From contig NZ_JAKSYM010000226.1 in NCBI RefSeq assembly GCF_022829545.1, positions 62,001-126,000 of the forward strand: 64,000 nucleotides of DNA. The letters are read 5' to 3'. Shown one piece after another: positions 44,074-55,081 of this stretch (position 1 is the stretch's first letter; each line of letters begins with the position of its first letter). The translations under genes were made by a program, and so were the position numbers. The notes beneath the pieces were generated by a model. It saw only the letters and a list, made by a program, of their open reading frames with translations, made no database searches and was not told the origin of the DNA. The DNA comes from Methylobacterium sp. J-030 (GTDB lineage: Bacteria; Pseudomonadota; Alphaproteobacteria; Rhizobiales; Beijerinckiaceae).

Positions 44074-45084
44074 TCAGCTCCATGCCGCGGGGGCGGTCGC
44101 CCGCAGGATCGCCCGTTCGAGTTCCGGCACCATCCGGCCGGTGAGCGCCAGTTCGAGGGAGAACTCGCGGCCGGAGACGTGGCGCGCGCCCTGCTCCAGG
44201 GCGATCACCGCCCAGCGCAGATGCGCCATCACCTCCCAATAGGCCACGCTCTGGGGATCGATCGGCCTCCCGCCCGCCTCCGCGTAGCCCCGGTAGAAGG
44301 CCGCGCGCGAGCCGATGCCGCCGGCCTCCAGATCGGGCCGGCCGAAGCGCCAGCAGGCGGCGCAGAACCAGCCGAGATCCTGCGCGGGATCGCCCCAGCC
44401 GGCAAATTCCCAATCCAGCACGGCCGTGAGGCCGGTCTCATCGACCATGTAGTTGCCAGTGCGGAAATCCCGGTGCACGAGGGTCGGCGCCGCGCAAGCG
44501 GGCGCGCGACGTTCGCCCCAGCGCAACCCCCACTCGATCGCTGGCCGCCGGGCGCCGATGCCGTCGAGGTTTTCCCGCAGCCGCGCGATCTCGGCCCGGG
44601 CCGGGTCCGGGTCCGGCGCGCCCAGGAAGGCGAGCGATGCGGGCACCGCCCTGGGGTCGAGCGCCGCGTGGATCCGGGCGAGTTCCCGGCCCAGCGCTTC
44701 CGTCAGGCGCTCGCGGTCGCCGCCCAGCGTCAGGTCCTTGGCGATGCGCGGACCCAGCCCGACGCCCTCCACAAGCCCCATCAACGCGAAGGGCGCGCCG
44801 ATCACCGCCGGATCCGCGCAGAAGCCCACCGGCTCGGGCACGCGCACGCCCGCTTCCCAGACCGCCTCCAGGATGCGGAACTCCTCGGCGCGGGACCGGC
44901 TCGACGCGATCGTGGCGGGGGCATCCATGCGCAGCACGAAGCCGCGCTGCTCTCCGCCGAACCGGCAGCGGACGAGGCGGTTCTCCTGGATCGAGCCGCC
45001 GCCGAGCGGACGCATCTCCTCGATCACCAGATCCGGGCGGTCGAGACGCCCGGCGATCCAGCCGCGCAGCCGTTCCTGCTCCAT
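44074..45084 (-). CDS. APH-type phosphotransferase, LvaA/ACAD10-kinase-like
   Basis: The 336-residue protein belongs to the aminoglycoside-phosphotransferase/choline-kinase fold. Conserved pieces are PLGGGSIQENRLVRCRF, the catalytic loop LVHRDFRTGNYMV and the Mg-binding LDWEFAGWGDPAQDLGWF. It is not an aminoglycoside kinase by context: it lies in a tight operon with an ACAD10/11-type dehydrogenase, thiolase and SDR. In mammals the same kinase domain is fused to ACAD10/11, and in Pseudomonas putida it is LvaA, which phosphorylates 4-hydroxyacyl-CoA. That role is inferred here. Confidence 0.85.
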   Translation of the reverse strand: MEQERLRGWIAGRLDRPDLVIEEMRPLGGGSIQENRLVRCRFGGEQRGFVLRMDAPATIASSRSRAEEFRILEAVWEAGVRVPEPVGFCADPAVIGAPFALMGLVEGVGLGPRIAKDLTLGGDRERLTEALGRELARIHAALDPRAVPASLAFLGAPDPDPARAEIARLRENLDGIGARRPAIEWGLRWGERRAPACAAPTLVHRDFRTGNYMVDETGLTAVLDWEFAGWGDPAQDLGWFCAACWRFGRPDLEAGGIGSRAAFYRGYAEAGGRPIDPQSVAYWEVMAHLRWAVIALEQGARHVSGREFSLELALTGRMVPELERAILRATAPAAWS

Positions 45085-45087
45085 TTG

Positions 45088-45855
45088 CTACAGGCCCGAG
45101 ACGAGGTGGCCGCCATCGACCGCGACGACGCTGCCGGTCATGTAGGCCCCGGCCTTCGAGGCGAGGAGCAGGAGCGGCCCGTCGAGCTCGGCCGCCTCGC
45201 CGAGCCGGCGCTGCGGCACGCGCTTGATCAGGGCCTTCCCGGCCTCCGAATCGAAGAACGCGTCGTTGAGTTCGGTCTTGATGTAGCCGGGCGCCAGGGC
45301 GTTGACCCGGATCCCATGGCGCGCCCATTCCAGCGCGAGACTCTTGGTGAGCTGGACGACCCCGGCCTTCGAGGCGGCGTAGGGCGCGAGCCCGCCGGTG
45401 ACACGCAGTCCGAGGATCGACGCGATGTTGACGATGCTGCCGCCCGCGCCGTGCCGGACCATCCGCTTCCCGGTCACCTGAGCTACCAGCCAGACGCCTT
45501 TGAGATTCGTGTCGAGCACCGCGTCCCACTCCGCCTCGGCGAGGTCGAGGGCGGGCTTGGTCGCGGTGATTCCGGCATTGTTGACGAGGATCTCGACCGG
45601 TCCGAACCGGGCCTCGGCCTCGTCCAGCGCCCGCTCGACGCTGCTCACGTCGGTCACGTCCATCACGACGGCGTGGGCCTGCCCGCCCGCCGCCGTGACG
45701 CTGGCGACGGTCTCCGCCAGGGCGTCGGCCCGGCGCGCGCACAAGGTCAGCCGCGCCCCGGCCCGAGCCAGTGTTCCGGCGAAGTGGCGGCCGAGCCCGC
45801 TGGAGGCGCCGGTCACCAGAACGTGCTGGCCGGTGAGGTCGAACAGGTCCGTCAT
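45088..45855 (-). CDS. SDR family oxidoreductase
   Basis: This 255-residue classical short-chain dehydrogenase has the cofactor motif HVLVTGASSGLGRHFAGTLA, NNAG (VEILVNNAGIT), the Ser in SIVNIASILGL and the catalytic APYAASKAGVVQLTKSL, i.e. a complete SYK set. The start is the ATG at 45855, one base after the thiolase stop. In the levulinate pathway the equivalent enzyme (LvaD) reduces the 4-keto group of the acyl-CoA; alternatively it could oxidise a 3-hydroxyacyl-CoA. The operon position supports a CoA-ester substrate. Confidence 0.85.
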   Translation of the reverse strand: MTDLFDLTGQHVLVTGASSGLGRHFAGTLARAGARLTLCARRADALAETVASVTAAGGQAHAVVMDVTDVSSVERALDEAEARFGPVEILVNNAGITATKPALDLAEAEWDAVLDTNLKGVWLVAQVTGKRMVRHGAGGSIVNIASILGLRVTGGLAPYAASKAGVVQLTKSLALEWARHGIRVNALAPGYIKTELNDAFFDSEAGKALIKRVPQRRLGEAAELDGPLLLLASKAGAYMTGSVVAVDGGHLVSGL

Positions 45856-45856
45856 C

Positions 45857-47035
45857 TCAGTGCAGCCGCTCGAACGCCACGGCGATGCCCTGCCCGCCGC
45901 CGATGCACATGGTCGCGAGCCCGTAGCGGCCACCGGTGCGGGCCAGCTCGTAGAGCGTCTTCACCGCGATGATCGCCCCCGAGGCGCCGATCGGGTGGCC
46001 CAGCGCGATGGCGCCGCCGTTCGGGTTCACCCGGGCGGGGTCGAGGTCGAGGGCGCGGGACACCGCGCAGGCCTGGGCCGCGAAGGCCTCGTTCGATTCG
46101 ATCACGTCGAAATCCGCAGGCCGCATCCCGGTCCGGTCGAGCAGCCGCCTTACCGCCGGGACCGGGCCCATCCCCATCTCGGACGGGTCGACGCCCGCAT
46201 GGGCGTAGCCGACGATCCGGGCGAGCGGCCTCGCGCCATCCCGCTCGGCTTGCGCCGCGCTCGACAGGACGAGGGCCGCGGCGCCGTCGTTCAGCCCCGA
46301 GGCGTTGCCGGCGGTGACGCTGCCGGTCTTGGAGAAGGCCGGCCGCAGCTTGGCCAAATCCTCGGCGCTGGTCGGCTTCGGGTGCTCGTCGGTGTCGAAC
46401 GCGACGGTCTCGCGTTTGCTTTGGACCGCGACGGGCAGGATCTGATCGCGGAAGACGCCTTCCCGGATCGCCCGGGCGGCCCGCGCCTGGCTCTCGGCCG
46501 CGAAGGCGTCCTGCGCCTCGCGGGAGACACCGTAGCGCGCGGCGATGTTCTCGGCGGTGACGCCCATATGGCCGTTGCCGAACGGATCGCTCAAAACGCC
46601 GATCATGTAGTCGACGAGGGCGATATCGCCCATGCGCTGGCCGGTGCGCGCCGCCTTCACGATATGCGGGGAACGGCTCATGTTCTCGGCGCCGCCCGCC
46701 ACTGCGATCTCGGCATCCCCGAGCAGGATCGATTGCGCCGCCGACACGATCGCCTGCAGGCCGCTGCCGCAGAGCCGGTTGACGGTGAGCGCTGGCACCT
46801 CCTTCGGCACCCCGCCCTCGATGGCGGCGACCCGGGCGATGTAGGCGTCCCGCGGCTCGGTCGGGATCACGTGGCCGAACACCACGTGGCCAACGCGCTC
46901 CGGCGCCGTACCGGACCGCTTCAAGGCTTCCGCGACGCAGAGCGCCCCCAGTTCGGAGGGCGGCGTGCCCGCGAGCGCGCCGCCGAAGGTGCCGATCGCG
47001 GTGCGAACCGCGCCTGTGATCACGACATCGGTCAT
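45857..47035 (-). CDS. Acetyl-CoA C-acyltransferase (thiolase)
   Basis: This 392-residue thiolase has the nucleophilic C89 in [15 protein letters not shown], the His of [15 protein letters not shown] and the second cysteine in [17 protein letters not shown]. It could cleave a 3-ketoacyl-CoA to acetyl-CoA plus shorter acyl-CoA. It is upstream of the SDR, kinase and DUF6285 genes with gaps of 1-3 bases between them, so all are one transcript. A family A repeat (47117-47225) lies between it and the acyl-CoA dehydrogenase. It is not adjacent to phaB/phaC, so a biosynthetic PHB role is less likely. Confidence 0.92.
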   Translation of the reverse strand: MTDVVITGAVRTAIGTFGGALAGTPPSELGALCVAEALKRSGTAPERVGHVVFGHVIPTEPRDAYIARVAAIEGGVPKEVPALTVNRLCGSGLQAIVSAAQSILLGDAEIAVAGGAENMSRSPHIVKAARTGQRMGDIALVDYMIGVLSDPFGNGHMGVTAENIAARYGVSREAQDAFAAESQARAARAIREGVFRDQILPVAVQSKRETVAFDTDEHPKPTSAEDLAKLRPAFSKTGSVTAGNASGLNDGAAALVLSSAAQAERDGARPLARIVGYAHAGVDPSEMGMGPVPAVRRLLDRTGMRPADFDVIESNEAFAAQACAVSRALDLDPARVNPNGGAIALGHPIGASGAIIAVKTLYELARTGGRYGLATMCIGGGQGIAVAFERLH

Positions 47036-47116
47036 GGTTTCGGACCTTCCTCCTCTGGCCGGTCACTCAAGAGCCGCAAATCCGCGCGAACCGGCGCCAG
47101 GATTCCATCCGGCTCC

Positions 47117-47225
47117 CTCATCCCGAGGTGCCGCAGCGTCGCGGAGGCCTCAAAGGAGACCTCCGCGACGCTCCCGAATCCCTGGAGCCTTCTTCGAGGC
47201 GGCTTCGCCGCACCTCAGGATGAGG
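47117..47225. repeat. Family A palindromic repeat, copy 4 (diverged)
   Basis: It begins CTCATCCCGAGG and ends CACCTCAGGATGAGG. The inner part is diverged: GCGTCGCGGAGGCCTCAAAGG and CTCCGCGACGCTC form arms of their own. It sits within the operon between the dehydrogenase and thiolase genes. Confidence 0.85.
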
Positions 47226-47266
47226 GCGCGGCTTGGAGATTGCCGCATGCCGGAACGCACGGCCAT

Positions 47267-48472
<1,206 letters not shown>

Positions 48473-48638
48473 GGGTCGCGGGCTCCGGCGAAGGCCTATG
48501 CGCGGTCTCGAGCAACGCCTGTCGATTGGGACTGGCGCCCCAACTGACTCTCTTCACGGTCTATGCGGTTGCAGGCAACCGCAAGGCGAAACGAAGTGCG
48601 GCAGCTGTTCGGTGCTGCCAACAGCGAAGGGTGGCAGG

Positions 48639-50597
48639 TCACCGCCGTCCGAACAGCCGCTCGATGTCGGAGAGCTTCAGCTCGATCGAGGTCGGGCGGC
48701 CGTGGTTGCATTGGCCGGAATTCGGCGTCGCCTCCATCTCGCGCAGGAGCGCGTTCATCTCCTCGGGCCGCAGGCGCCGGCCGGCGCGGACCGAGCCGTG
48801 GCAGCTCATGCGCGAGAGCACCGCGTCGAGGCGACGGCCCAGCGGACCACCCTCCGTGGCCGCATCCCCGCCCTCCTCGTCGCCGCTCGATTCGAGGGCG
48901 TCGACGATGTCGGTCACGAGGTCGCGCACCGAGGCGCCGAGCAGCGCGGCCGGCACCTCGCGGACCAGCACGGCTCCCGGCCCGAAGGCCTCGATGGTCA
49001 GGCCGAGCCGGTCGAGGTCCGGCGCTGCGGCGGCGAGGCGGTCGGCCTCCTCGGGGTTCATCTCGACCACGTCGGGGATCAGCAGCCCCTGCCGCGCGAT
49101 GCCGCCGGCCGCGCGCTCCGCCTTCATCCGCTCGTAAACCAGACGCTCGTGCGCGGCGTGCTGATCGACGATCACGAGGCCGTCGCGGGTCTGGGCGAGG
49201 ATGTAGGTCTCGTGGATCTGCGCCCGGGCCGCGCCGAGGGGATGATCCAACGCCTCCGGGGCCTCGGCGTGCGGCCGGACATCCGCCTGGGGCGGGGCCA
49301 CGACCTCCCCGGCGAAGGCCGCCTGTGGTGCCTCCGCGAAGCCGGCCTCCCCGATCAGGGCGTAAGCCGGCTCCGCGGAGCGCGGCATCGGGGCGGGCCG
49401 CCATGCCTGTGGTGTCCGGTAGCCCGCAGGCGCCGCCACCGAGGGTGCGCCGGCCGGGAACGGGCTCGGCCGCGCAGGCTGAAACAGGCTCGGCGCGGCC
49501 GCTCCGGTATGGATCGCGAGCGCCGGCCCGGCCGGGCGCAGGGCGTCGAGGGTCCGGGCGGCGCCGGTGGTGGCCGAGCGGGCGCCGCCGCGCCGCAGGG
49601 CCTCGTGGATGGCGCTGACGATCAGGGCGCGCACCAGCCCCGGCTCGCGGAAGCGCACCTCGGTCTTGGCCGGGTGGACGTTCACGTCGACCCGTTCGGG
49701 ATCGCAGGCGATCGTCAGCCCCAGCACCGGGTGGCGGTCCGCGGCCAGGGTGTCGGCATAGGCGCCGCGCACCGCCCCGAGGAGCAGCCGATCGCGCACC
49801 GGACGGCCGTTGACCGCGAGGTGGATGTGGGTCGCCGCACCCCGGTGATAGGTCGGCAGGCCGACATGGCCCGTCACCGCGAACCCCTCCCGGGCGAGGG
49901 AGACCGGCAGGGCATTGGCGGCAAAATCCGGCCCGAGCACTGCGGTGAGCCGGCGCAGATCGGCCTCCGGGCCTGTTTCCATCGGCAGGACCAGGGGCTG
50001 GCCGCTCTCGGTCCGGAGGGTGAAACGGATTCCGGGCTGAGTCATCGCGAGTCGGCGCAGCGTTTCGGCGATGGCGGCGTTCTCGGCCCGGTCGGATTTC
50101 AGAAACTTGAGCCGGGCCGGCGTCGCGGCAAATAGCTCGGTCACCTCGATCCGCGTGCCGCGCTGCGCTGGCGCCGGTCGGACCGGACCCTTGAGGCCCG
50201 CCTCGATGGTCAGGCTCGCCCCGGCCTCGGCCTCCGGCGTGCGGGTGACGATGGAAAGCCGCGACACCGCCCCGATCGAGGGCAGAGCCTCGCCGCGGAA
50301 GCCCAGCGTATCGATCGCCGTCAGATCGCCCCCGGGGAGCTTGGAGGTGGCGTGGCGCTCGACGGCGAGGTCGAGGTCCTCGGGCGTCATCCCGCGCCCG
50401 TCATCGACCACGCGGATCAGCCGACGGCCGCCCGCCTCGACGGTGACCTCGATGGACCGGGCCCCGGCATCGATCGCGTTCTCGACGAGTTCCTTCACGG
50501 CCGAGGCCGGGCGCTCCACGACCTCGCCCGCGGCGATGCGGTCGACGAGGATGGGATCGAGGCGGCGGACGGACGGCGCTGACGGGAGGGCGGGCAT
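48639..50597 (-). CDS. mutL: DNA mismatch repair protein MutL
   Basis: MutL couples mismatch recognition to strand incision. The N-terminal GHKL ATPase has AAGEVVERPASAVKELVENAIDAGA, VDDGRGM and DTLGFRGEALPSI. The C-terminal domain has the endonuclease motif DQHAAHERLVYE (DQHA-x2-E-x4-E) near residue 475, with SCHGSVRAG, GQCNHGRPTS and the final LFGRR, so this is a nicking MutL, as expected in a species without MutH. A proline/alanine-rich linker (~330-450) joins the domains. The start at the ATG at 50597 gives 652 residues. The upstream frame extension to 50867 is not homologous. Confidence 0.96.
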   Translation of the reverse strand: MPALPSAPSVRRLDPILVDRIAAGEVVERPASAVKELVENAIDAGARSIEVTVEAGGRRLIRVVDDGRGMTPEDLDLAVERHATSKLPGGDLTAIDTLGFRGEALPSIGAVSRLSIVTRTPEAEAGASLTIEAGLKGPVRPAPAQRGTRIEVTELFAATPARLKFLKSDRAENAAIAETLRRLAMTQPGIRFTLRTESGQPLVLPMETGPEADLRRLTAVLGPDFAANALPVSLAREGFAVTGHVGLPTYHRGAATHIHLAVNGRPVRDRLLLGAVRGAYADTLAADRHPVLGLTIACDPERVDVNVHPAKTEVRFREPGLVRALIVSAIHEALRRGGARSATTGAARTLDALRPAGPALAIHTGAAAPSLFQPARPSPFPAGAPSVAAPAGYRTPQAWRPAPMPRSAEPAYALIGEAGFAEAPQAAFAGEVVAPPQADVRPHAEAPEALDHPLGAARAQIHETYILAQTRDGLVIVDQHAAHERLVYERMKAERAAGGIARQGLLIPDVVEMNPEEADRLAAAAPDLDRLGLTIEAFGPGAVLVREVPAALLGASVRDLVTDIVDALESSGDEEGGDAATEGGPLGRRLDAVLSRMSCHGSVRAGRRLRPEEMNALLREMEATPNSGQCNHGRPTSIELKLSDIERLFGRR

Positions 50598-50658
50598 TCC
50601 CCGGACGATAGCCCCTCCCCGGCGACGTTCCAATCGCCGGCGTGGAAGGGCGCGACGC

Positions 50659-51012
50659 TCAGGCGCGCCGCTTCGACCCGCCAAGGGAGATCCGGTTCGC
50701 GCCGGCCCGTGTCCCGTGGCTCGGCGCCGCGTAGGGGCGGCGCGACAGGTCGTACAGCACGTTGCCGACGATCCCGGCGGCCCGGCGCAGGGTGGTGCCG
50801 TCGCAGGTCGCCGCCACGCGGACGCCGATCTCGTGCGTATGGCTGCGTCCGTAGAGCCAGACCGCAAGACGCGCCCGGGTCGCCTCCGGGATCCCGTCCA
50901 GGAGGTAGGCGGCGCCCTCCGGATCGGCCTTGATCAGGCGGCCGACGGTCTCCGGTGGGACCGGGCAGTCGACCGCGGGGTCGTCGATGCTGAGCGAACC
51001 GGCGTTCATCAT
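50659..51012 (-). CDS. Hypothetical protein with a CtrA-like box upstream
   Basis: I do not recognise a family for this 117-residue protein. It begins MMNAGSLSIDDPAVDCPVPPETVGRLIKADPEGAAYLLDGIPEATRARLAVWLYGR and has no signal peptide or membrane segment. The ATARC-like segment VRVAATCDGTTLRRAAGIVGNVLYDLSR is helical, and the tail is basic (RISLGGSKRRA). Third-position GC is like that of neighbouring genes, so it is probably real. It lies between mutL and the liv transporter on the minus strand, 61 bases upstream of mutL. A GTAA-N7-TTAACCA site 41 bases upstream suggests cell-cycle control. Confidence 0.65.
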   Translation of the reverse strand: MMNAGSLSIDDPAVDCPVPPETVGRLIKADPEGAAYLLDGIPEATRARLAVWLYGRSHTHEIGVRVAATCDGTTLRRAAGIVGNVLYDLSRRPYAAPSHGTRAGANRISLGGSKRRA

Positions 51013-51052
51013 GGCGGGCCTGAGGTCTGTGGAACTCCAGGTTGATGCCGTT

Positions 51053-51070
51053 TGGTTAATGGCGCCTTAC
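51053..51070 (-). promoter_or_regulatory. Putative CtrA box upstream of the 117-residue hypothetical gene
   Basis: On the minus strand it reads GTAA-N7-TTAACCA. The 91-base gap in which it lies has no other gene. The site is 41 bases before the hypothetical gene's start. Confidence 0.5.
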
Positions 51071-51103
51071 CGTCAATTGTTCGCGATCAAATAGGGACGC
51101 GGT

Positions 51104-52090
51104 TCACAGCGGCCGGCGCACCACCCGGGCGATGAGCCCGACGATCCCCTCCCGGAACAGCAGCACGCACAGCACGAAGACGCAGCCCTGGATGATCGTC
51201 ACCCAGGCGCCGAACTGGGCGAGGTAGGTCTCCATGGTGACGATGACCAGCGCGCCGACGATCGGCCCGAACACCGTGCCCATGCCGCCGACCAGCGTCA
51301 TCAGCACGACCTCACCCGACATCGACCAATGGACGTCGGTGAGCGAGGCGAGCTGGAACACGATCGCCTTGGTCGAGCCGGCGAGACCGGCGAGCGTCGC
51401 CGAGAGCACGAACACCGCGAGCTTGTACTGGCTCGCCCGGTAGCCGAGCGAGATCGCCCTGGGCTCGTTGTCGCGGATCGCCTTCAACACTTGCCCGAAG
51501 GGCGAGTGGATGATGCGGTAGATCAGCAGCATCCCGGCCATGAAGATCACGCAGACGAGGCCGTACATCGCCCGGTCGTCGGCGAGGCTGATCGTGCCGA
51601 ACAGGGCGCCGCGCGGCACCGCCTGGATGCCGTCCTCGCCGCCGGTGAACTTCGCCTGGAGCGAGAAGAAGAACGCCATCTGGGCGAGCGCCAGGGTGAT
51701 CATCGAAAAGTAGATGCCCTGCCGGCGGATCGCCAGCGCGCCGAAGACCAGCCCGAGCAAAGCCGCCGTGGCGGTCCCGCTGAGGATTGCGAGTTCGGGC
51801 GTGAAGCCGAGCTGCTTGGCCGTGTAGGCGCAGAGATAGCTCGCCATGCCGAAATAGGCGGCGTGGCCGAAGGAGAGCAGGCCGCCGTAGCCGAGGAGCA
51901 GGTTGAAGGCGAGGGCGAACAGCGCGAAGCACAGCACCTTCATCAGGTAGACGGGATAGAGCACCAGCGGCGCCACGATCAGCAGCACGGCGATGCCGAC
52001 GAAGATCAGGCGGTGGAGCGCCTTGTCGTCCCGGCTCGTCGCGGGCGCGGCGGCGATCGGGGCGGCGTCGATGGCGGCGGTGTCGGCCAT
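51104..52090 (-). CDS. livM: Branched-chain amino acid ABC transporter permease LivM-type
   Basis: This 328-residue, LivM-type inner-membrane permease has the motifs VLCFALFALAFNLLLGYGGLLSFGHAAYFGM and RAISLGYRASQYKLAVFVLSATLAGLAGS, with about nine membrane helices. The N-terminal 25 residues are Ala-rich. It is the last gene of a five-gene importer operon on the minus strand (livG, livF, binding protein, livH, livM). LivM-type systems import branched-chain amino acids but also urea, amides and aromatic acids. The specificity cannot be read from the permease. Confidence 0.88.
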   Translation of the reverse strand: MADTAAIDAAPIAAAPATSRDDKALHRLIFVGIAVLLIVAPLVLYPVYLMKVLCFALFALAFNLLLGYGGLLSFGHAAYFGMASYLCAYTAKQLGFTPELAILSGTATAALLGLVFGALAIRRQGIYFSMITLALAQMAFFFSLQAKFTGGEDGIQAVPRGALFGTISLADDRAMYGLVCVIFMAGMLLIYRIIHSPFGQVLKAIRDNEPRAISLGYRASQYKLAVFVLSATLAGLAGSTKAIVFQLASLTDVHWSMSGEVVLMTLVGGMGTVFGPIVGALVIVTMETYLAQFGAWVTIIQGCVFVLCVLLFREGIVGLIARVVRRPL

Positions 52091-52111
52091 GGGTGTCGAG
52101 CCTCTTCGCGG

Positions 52112-52999
52112 TCAGGCCGTGCGCCCGAACAGGCCGGCGGGTTTGACGAGCAGCACCAGTACCATGATCACGAAGATCACGGTCGCGGACGCCTCCGGAT
52201 AGAACACCTTGGTCAGCCCCTCGACGAGGCCCAGGGCGAAGCCCGTGATCACCGAGCCGATGATCGAGCCCATGCCGCCGATCACCACCACGGCGAACAC
52301 CACGATGATGATGTCGGCGCCCATGTTCGGGTTCACCGAGTAGATCGGCGCGGCGAGCACCCCGGCGAAGCCCGCGAGCGCGACGCCGAATCCGTAGGTC
52401 AGCGTCAGGAACAGGGGCACGTTCACGCCGAAGGCCTGGACGAGCGTCGGATTCTCGGTGGCGGCGCGGAGATACGCGCCGAGCTTGGTCTTCTCGATCA
52501 CCAGCCAGGTGGCGATGCACACGACCAGCGAGGCGACCACCACCCAGGCCCGGTAGTTCGGCAGGAACATGAACGGCAGGCGCTGGCCGCCAGACAGCTC
52601 GGCCGGGATCGCGTAGGGGAGCCCCGAGACGCCGTACTGGTTGCGAAACAGGCCCTGGATGATCAGCGCCAGCCCGAAGGTCAGGAGCAGGCCGTAGAGG
52701 TGATCGAGCTTGTAGAGCCGGGCGATCAGCACCCGCTCCAGCACGATGCCGAAGGCGCCGACCACGAGGGGCGCCAGCCCCAGCGCCCACCAGTAGCCGA
52801 GGCCCACGTAGGTCAGCAGCATCCAGGCCACGAAGGCACCCATCATGTAGAGCGCGCCGTGGGCGAAGTTGATGATGTTCAGGAGCCCGAAGATGATCGC
52901 GAGCCCGAGCGACAGGATCGCGTAGAACGAGCCGTTGATCAGGCCGAGCAGCAACTGCCCGAACAGGGCCTGCATCGGCACTCCGAAGATCGTCGTCAT
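52112..52999 (-). CDS. livH: Branched-chain amino acid ABC transporter permease LivH-type
   Basis: This 295-residue LivH-type permease begins ALFGQLLLGLINGSFYAILSLGLAIIFGLLNIINFAHGALYM, the standard signature, and ends in SVITGFALGLVEGLTKVFYPEASATVIFVIMVLVLLVKPAGLFGRT. It pairs with the LivM-type permease 21 bases downstream to form the membrane pore of the importer. The preceding binding-protein gene ends 28 bases upstream. The order is usual for HAAT-family importers. Confidence 0.9.
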   Translation of the reverse strand: MTTIFGVPMQALFGQLLLGLINGSFYAILSLGLAIIFGLLNIINFAHGALYMMGAFVAWMLLTYVGLGYWWALGLAPLVVGAFGIVLERVLIARLYKLDHLYGLLLTFGLALIIQGLFRNQYGVSGLPYAIPAELSGGQRLPFMFLPNYRAWVVVASLVVCIATWLVIEKTKLGAYLRAATENPTLVQAFGVNVPLFLTLTYGFGVALAGFAGVLAAPIYSVNPNMGADIIIVVFAVVVIGGMGSIIGSVITGFALGLVEGLTKVFYPEASATVIFVIMVLVLLVKPAGLFGRTA

Positions 53000-53027
53000 G
53001 GCCGGTCTCCGTGCCCCCCTACCATGC

Positions 53028-54245
53028 TCAGCCCTTCACGAGGGGGCAATTGCCCGCGTTGAGCGGGCGGAAGACCTGATCGCCGGGAATGGTCTCGAGC
53101 TTCTTGTAGAGGTCCCACTCGCCCTTCGACTCGGAAGGCTTCTTGACCTCGAACAGGTACATGTCGTGGATCTTGCGCCCGTCCGCGCGGATCACGCCCT
53201 TGCCGAACAGCGGATCGTCGGTCGGCATCGCCTTCATCTTGGCGACGGTCGCGGCGCCGTCGGCGGTCGATTTCAGCTCGGCCACCGCCTTCAGGTAGTG
53301 CAGCACGTCGGAGTAGACGCCCGCGTGGTTGGCGGTGGGCTTGGAGCCGCCCTTCATCTGCTTGGCGAACCGGTCCGAGAAGGCGCGGGTCTGGTCGTTC
53401 AGGTCCCAGTAGAACGGCTCGGTCAGCACCAGCCCCTGGGCGACCTTTGTGCCGAGCGAGTGCACGTCGGAGGAGAAGACCAGGAGGCCGGCCAGCGCCT
53501 GCCCGCCCTCGGTGATGCCGAACTCGCCGGCCTGCTTGATCGAGTTGATCGTGTCGGTGCCGGCATTGGCGAGCCCGATCACCTTGGCGCCCGACCCTTG
53601 AGCCTGGAGCAGGAAGGACGAAAAGTCCGAGGTCGGGAACGGGGTCTTGACCGAGCCCACGACCGTGCCGCCGTTCTTGGTGATGACCGCGCTGGTATCG
53701 CGCTGCAGGGTCTGGCCGAAGACGTAATCGGCGGTGAGGAAGAACCATGTGGTGCCGCCGCGCTTCACCATCGCGCCGCCGGTGCCGTTGGCGAGCGCCA
53801 CCGTGTCGTAGACCCAGTGGATCGTGTTGGGCGTGCATTGCGGGCCGGTGAGGTCGGCCGTGCCGGCGCCGGTGTCGATGAAGACCTTGTTCTTCTCCTT
53901 GGTGACCTGGCTGATCGCCAGCGCCACCGAGGAGGTCACCCCATCGGTGATCATGTCGACGGCGTCGCGGTCGTACCATTGCCGCGCGATGGCCGCGCCG
54001 ACATCCGGCTTGTTCTGGTGGTCGGCCGAGACGATCTCGACCTTCAGCCCGTGCTGCTCCGGCTTGAAATCCTCGACCGCAAGCTTGGCGGCCACCACCG
54101 AGCCCTCGCCGCTGATGTCGGAATAGGCGCCTGAGCGGTCGCCGAGGATGCCGATCTTCACAGTGGTCTGCGCCGCCGCACTGCCCATCATCATGGCGCC
54201 CGCGAGGGCGGAGAGGGTCACGGGCCGGGCGATACGTCCGAACAT
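53028..54245 (-). CDS. ABC transporter substrate-binding protein (HAAT family)
   Basis: This periplasmic binding protein of the LivJ/AmiC type has a signal peptide (ARPVTLSALAGAMMMGSAAAQ), TTVKIGILGDRSGAYSDISGEGSVVAAKLAVEDF, DGVTSSVALAISQV, and DYVFGQTLQRDTSAVITKNGGTVVG, typical of periplasmic binding fold type I. I start at the ATG at 54245 (405 residues); a GTG at 54260 adds five. The family binds amino acids, urea, amides and aromatic acids, so the substrate is not assigned. It lies between the ATPase and permease genes. Confidence 0.85.
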   Translation of the reverse strand: MFGRIARPVTLSALAGAMMMGSAAAQTTVKIGILGDRSGAYSDISGEGSVVAAKLAVEDFKPEQHGLKVEIVSADHQNKPDVGAAIARQWYDRDAVDMITDGVTSSVALAISQVTKEKNKVFIDTGAGTADLTGPQCTPNTIHWVYDTVALANGTGGAMVKRGGTTWFFLTADYVFGQTLQRDTSAVITKNGGTVVGSVKTPFPTSDFSSFLLQAQGSGAKVIGLANAGTDTINSIKQAGEFGITEGGQALAGLLVFSSDVHSLGTKVAQGLVLTEPFYWDLNDQTRAFSDRFAKQMKGGSKPTANHAGVYSDVLHYLKAVAELKSTADGAATVAKMKAMPTDDPLFGKGVIRADGRKIHDMYLFEVKKPSESKGEWDLYKKLETIPGDQVFRPLNAGNCPLVKG

Positions 54246-54337
54246 TTCGTTTCCATCCACTATCGGCCAGACGGTCTTTCGCCGGCCAAGACTCGGGGCA
54301 CCGATCCTGGCGCTTCAGCAGTATTTTTGGACCGACT

Positions 54338-55073
<736 letters not shown>

Positions 55074-55081
<8 letters not shown>

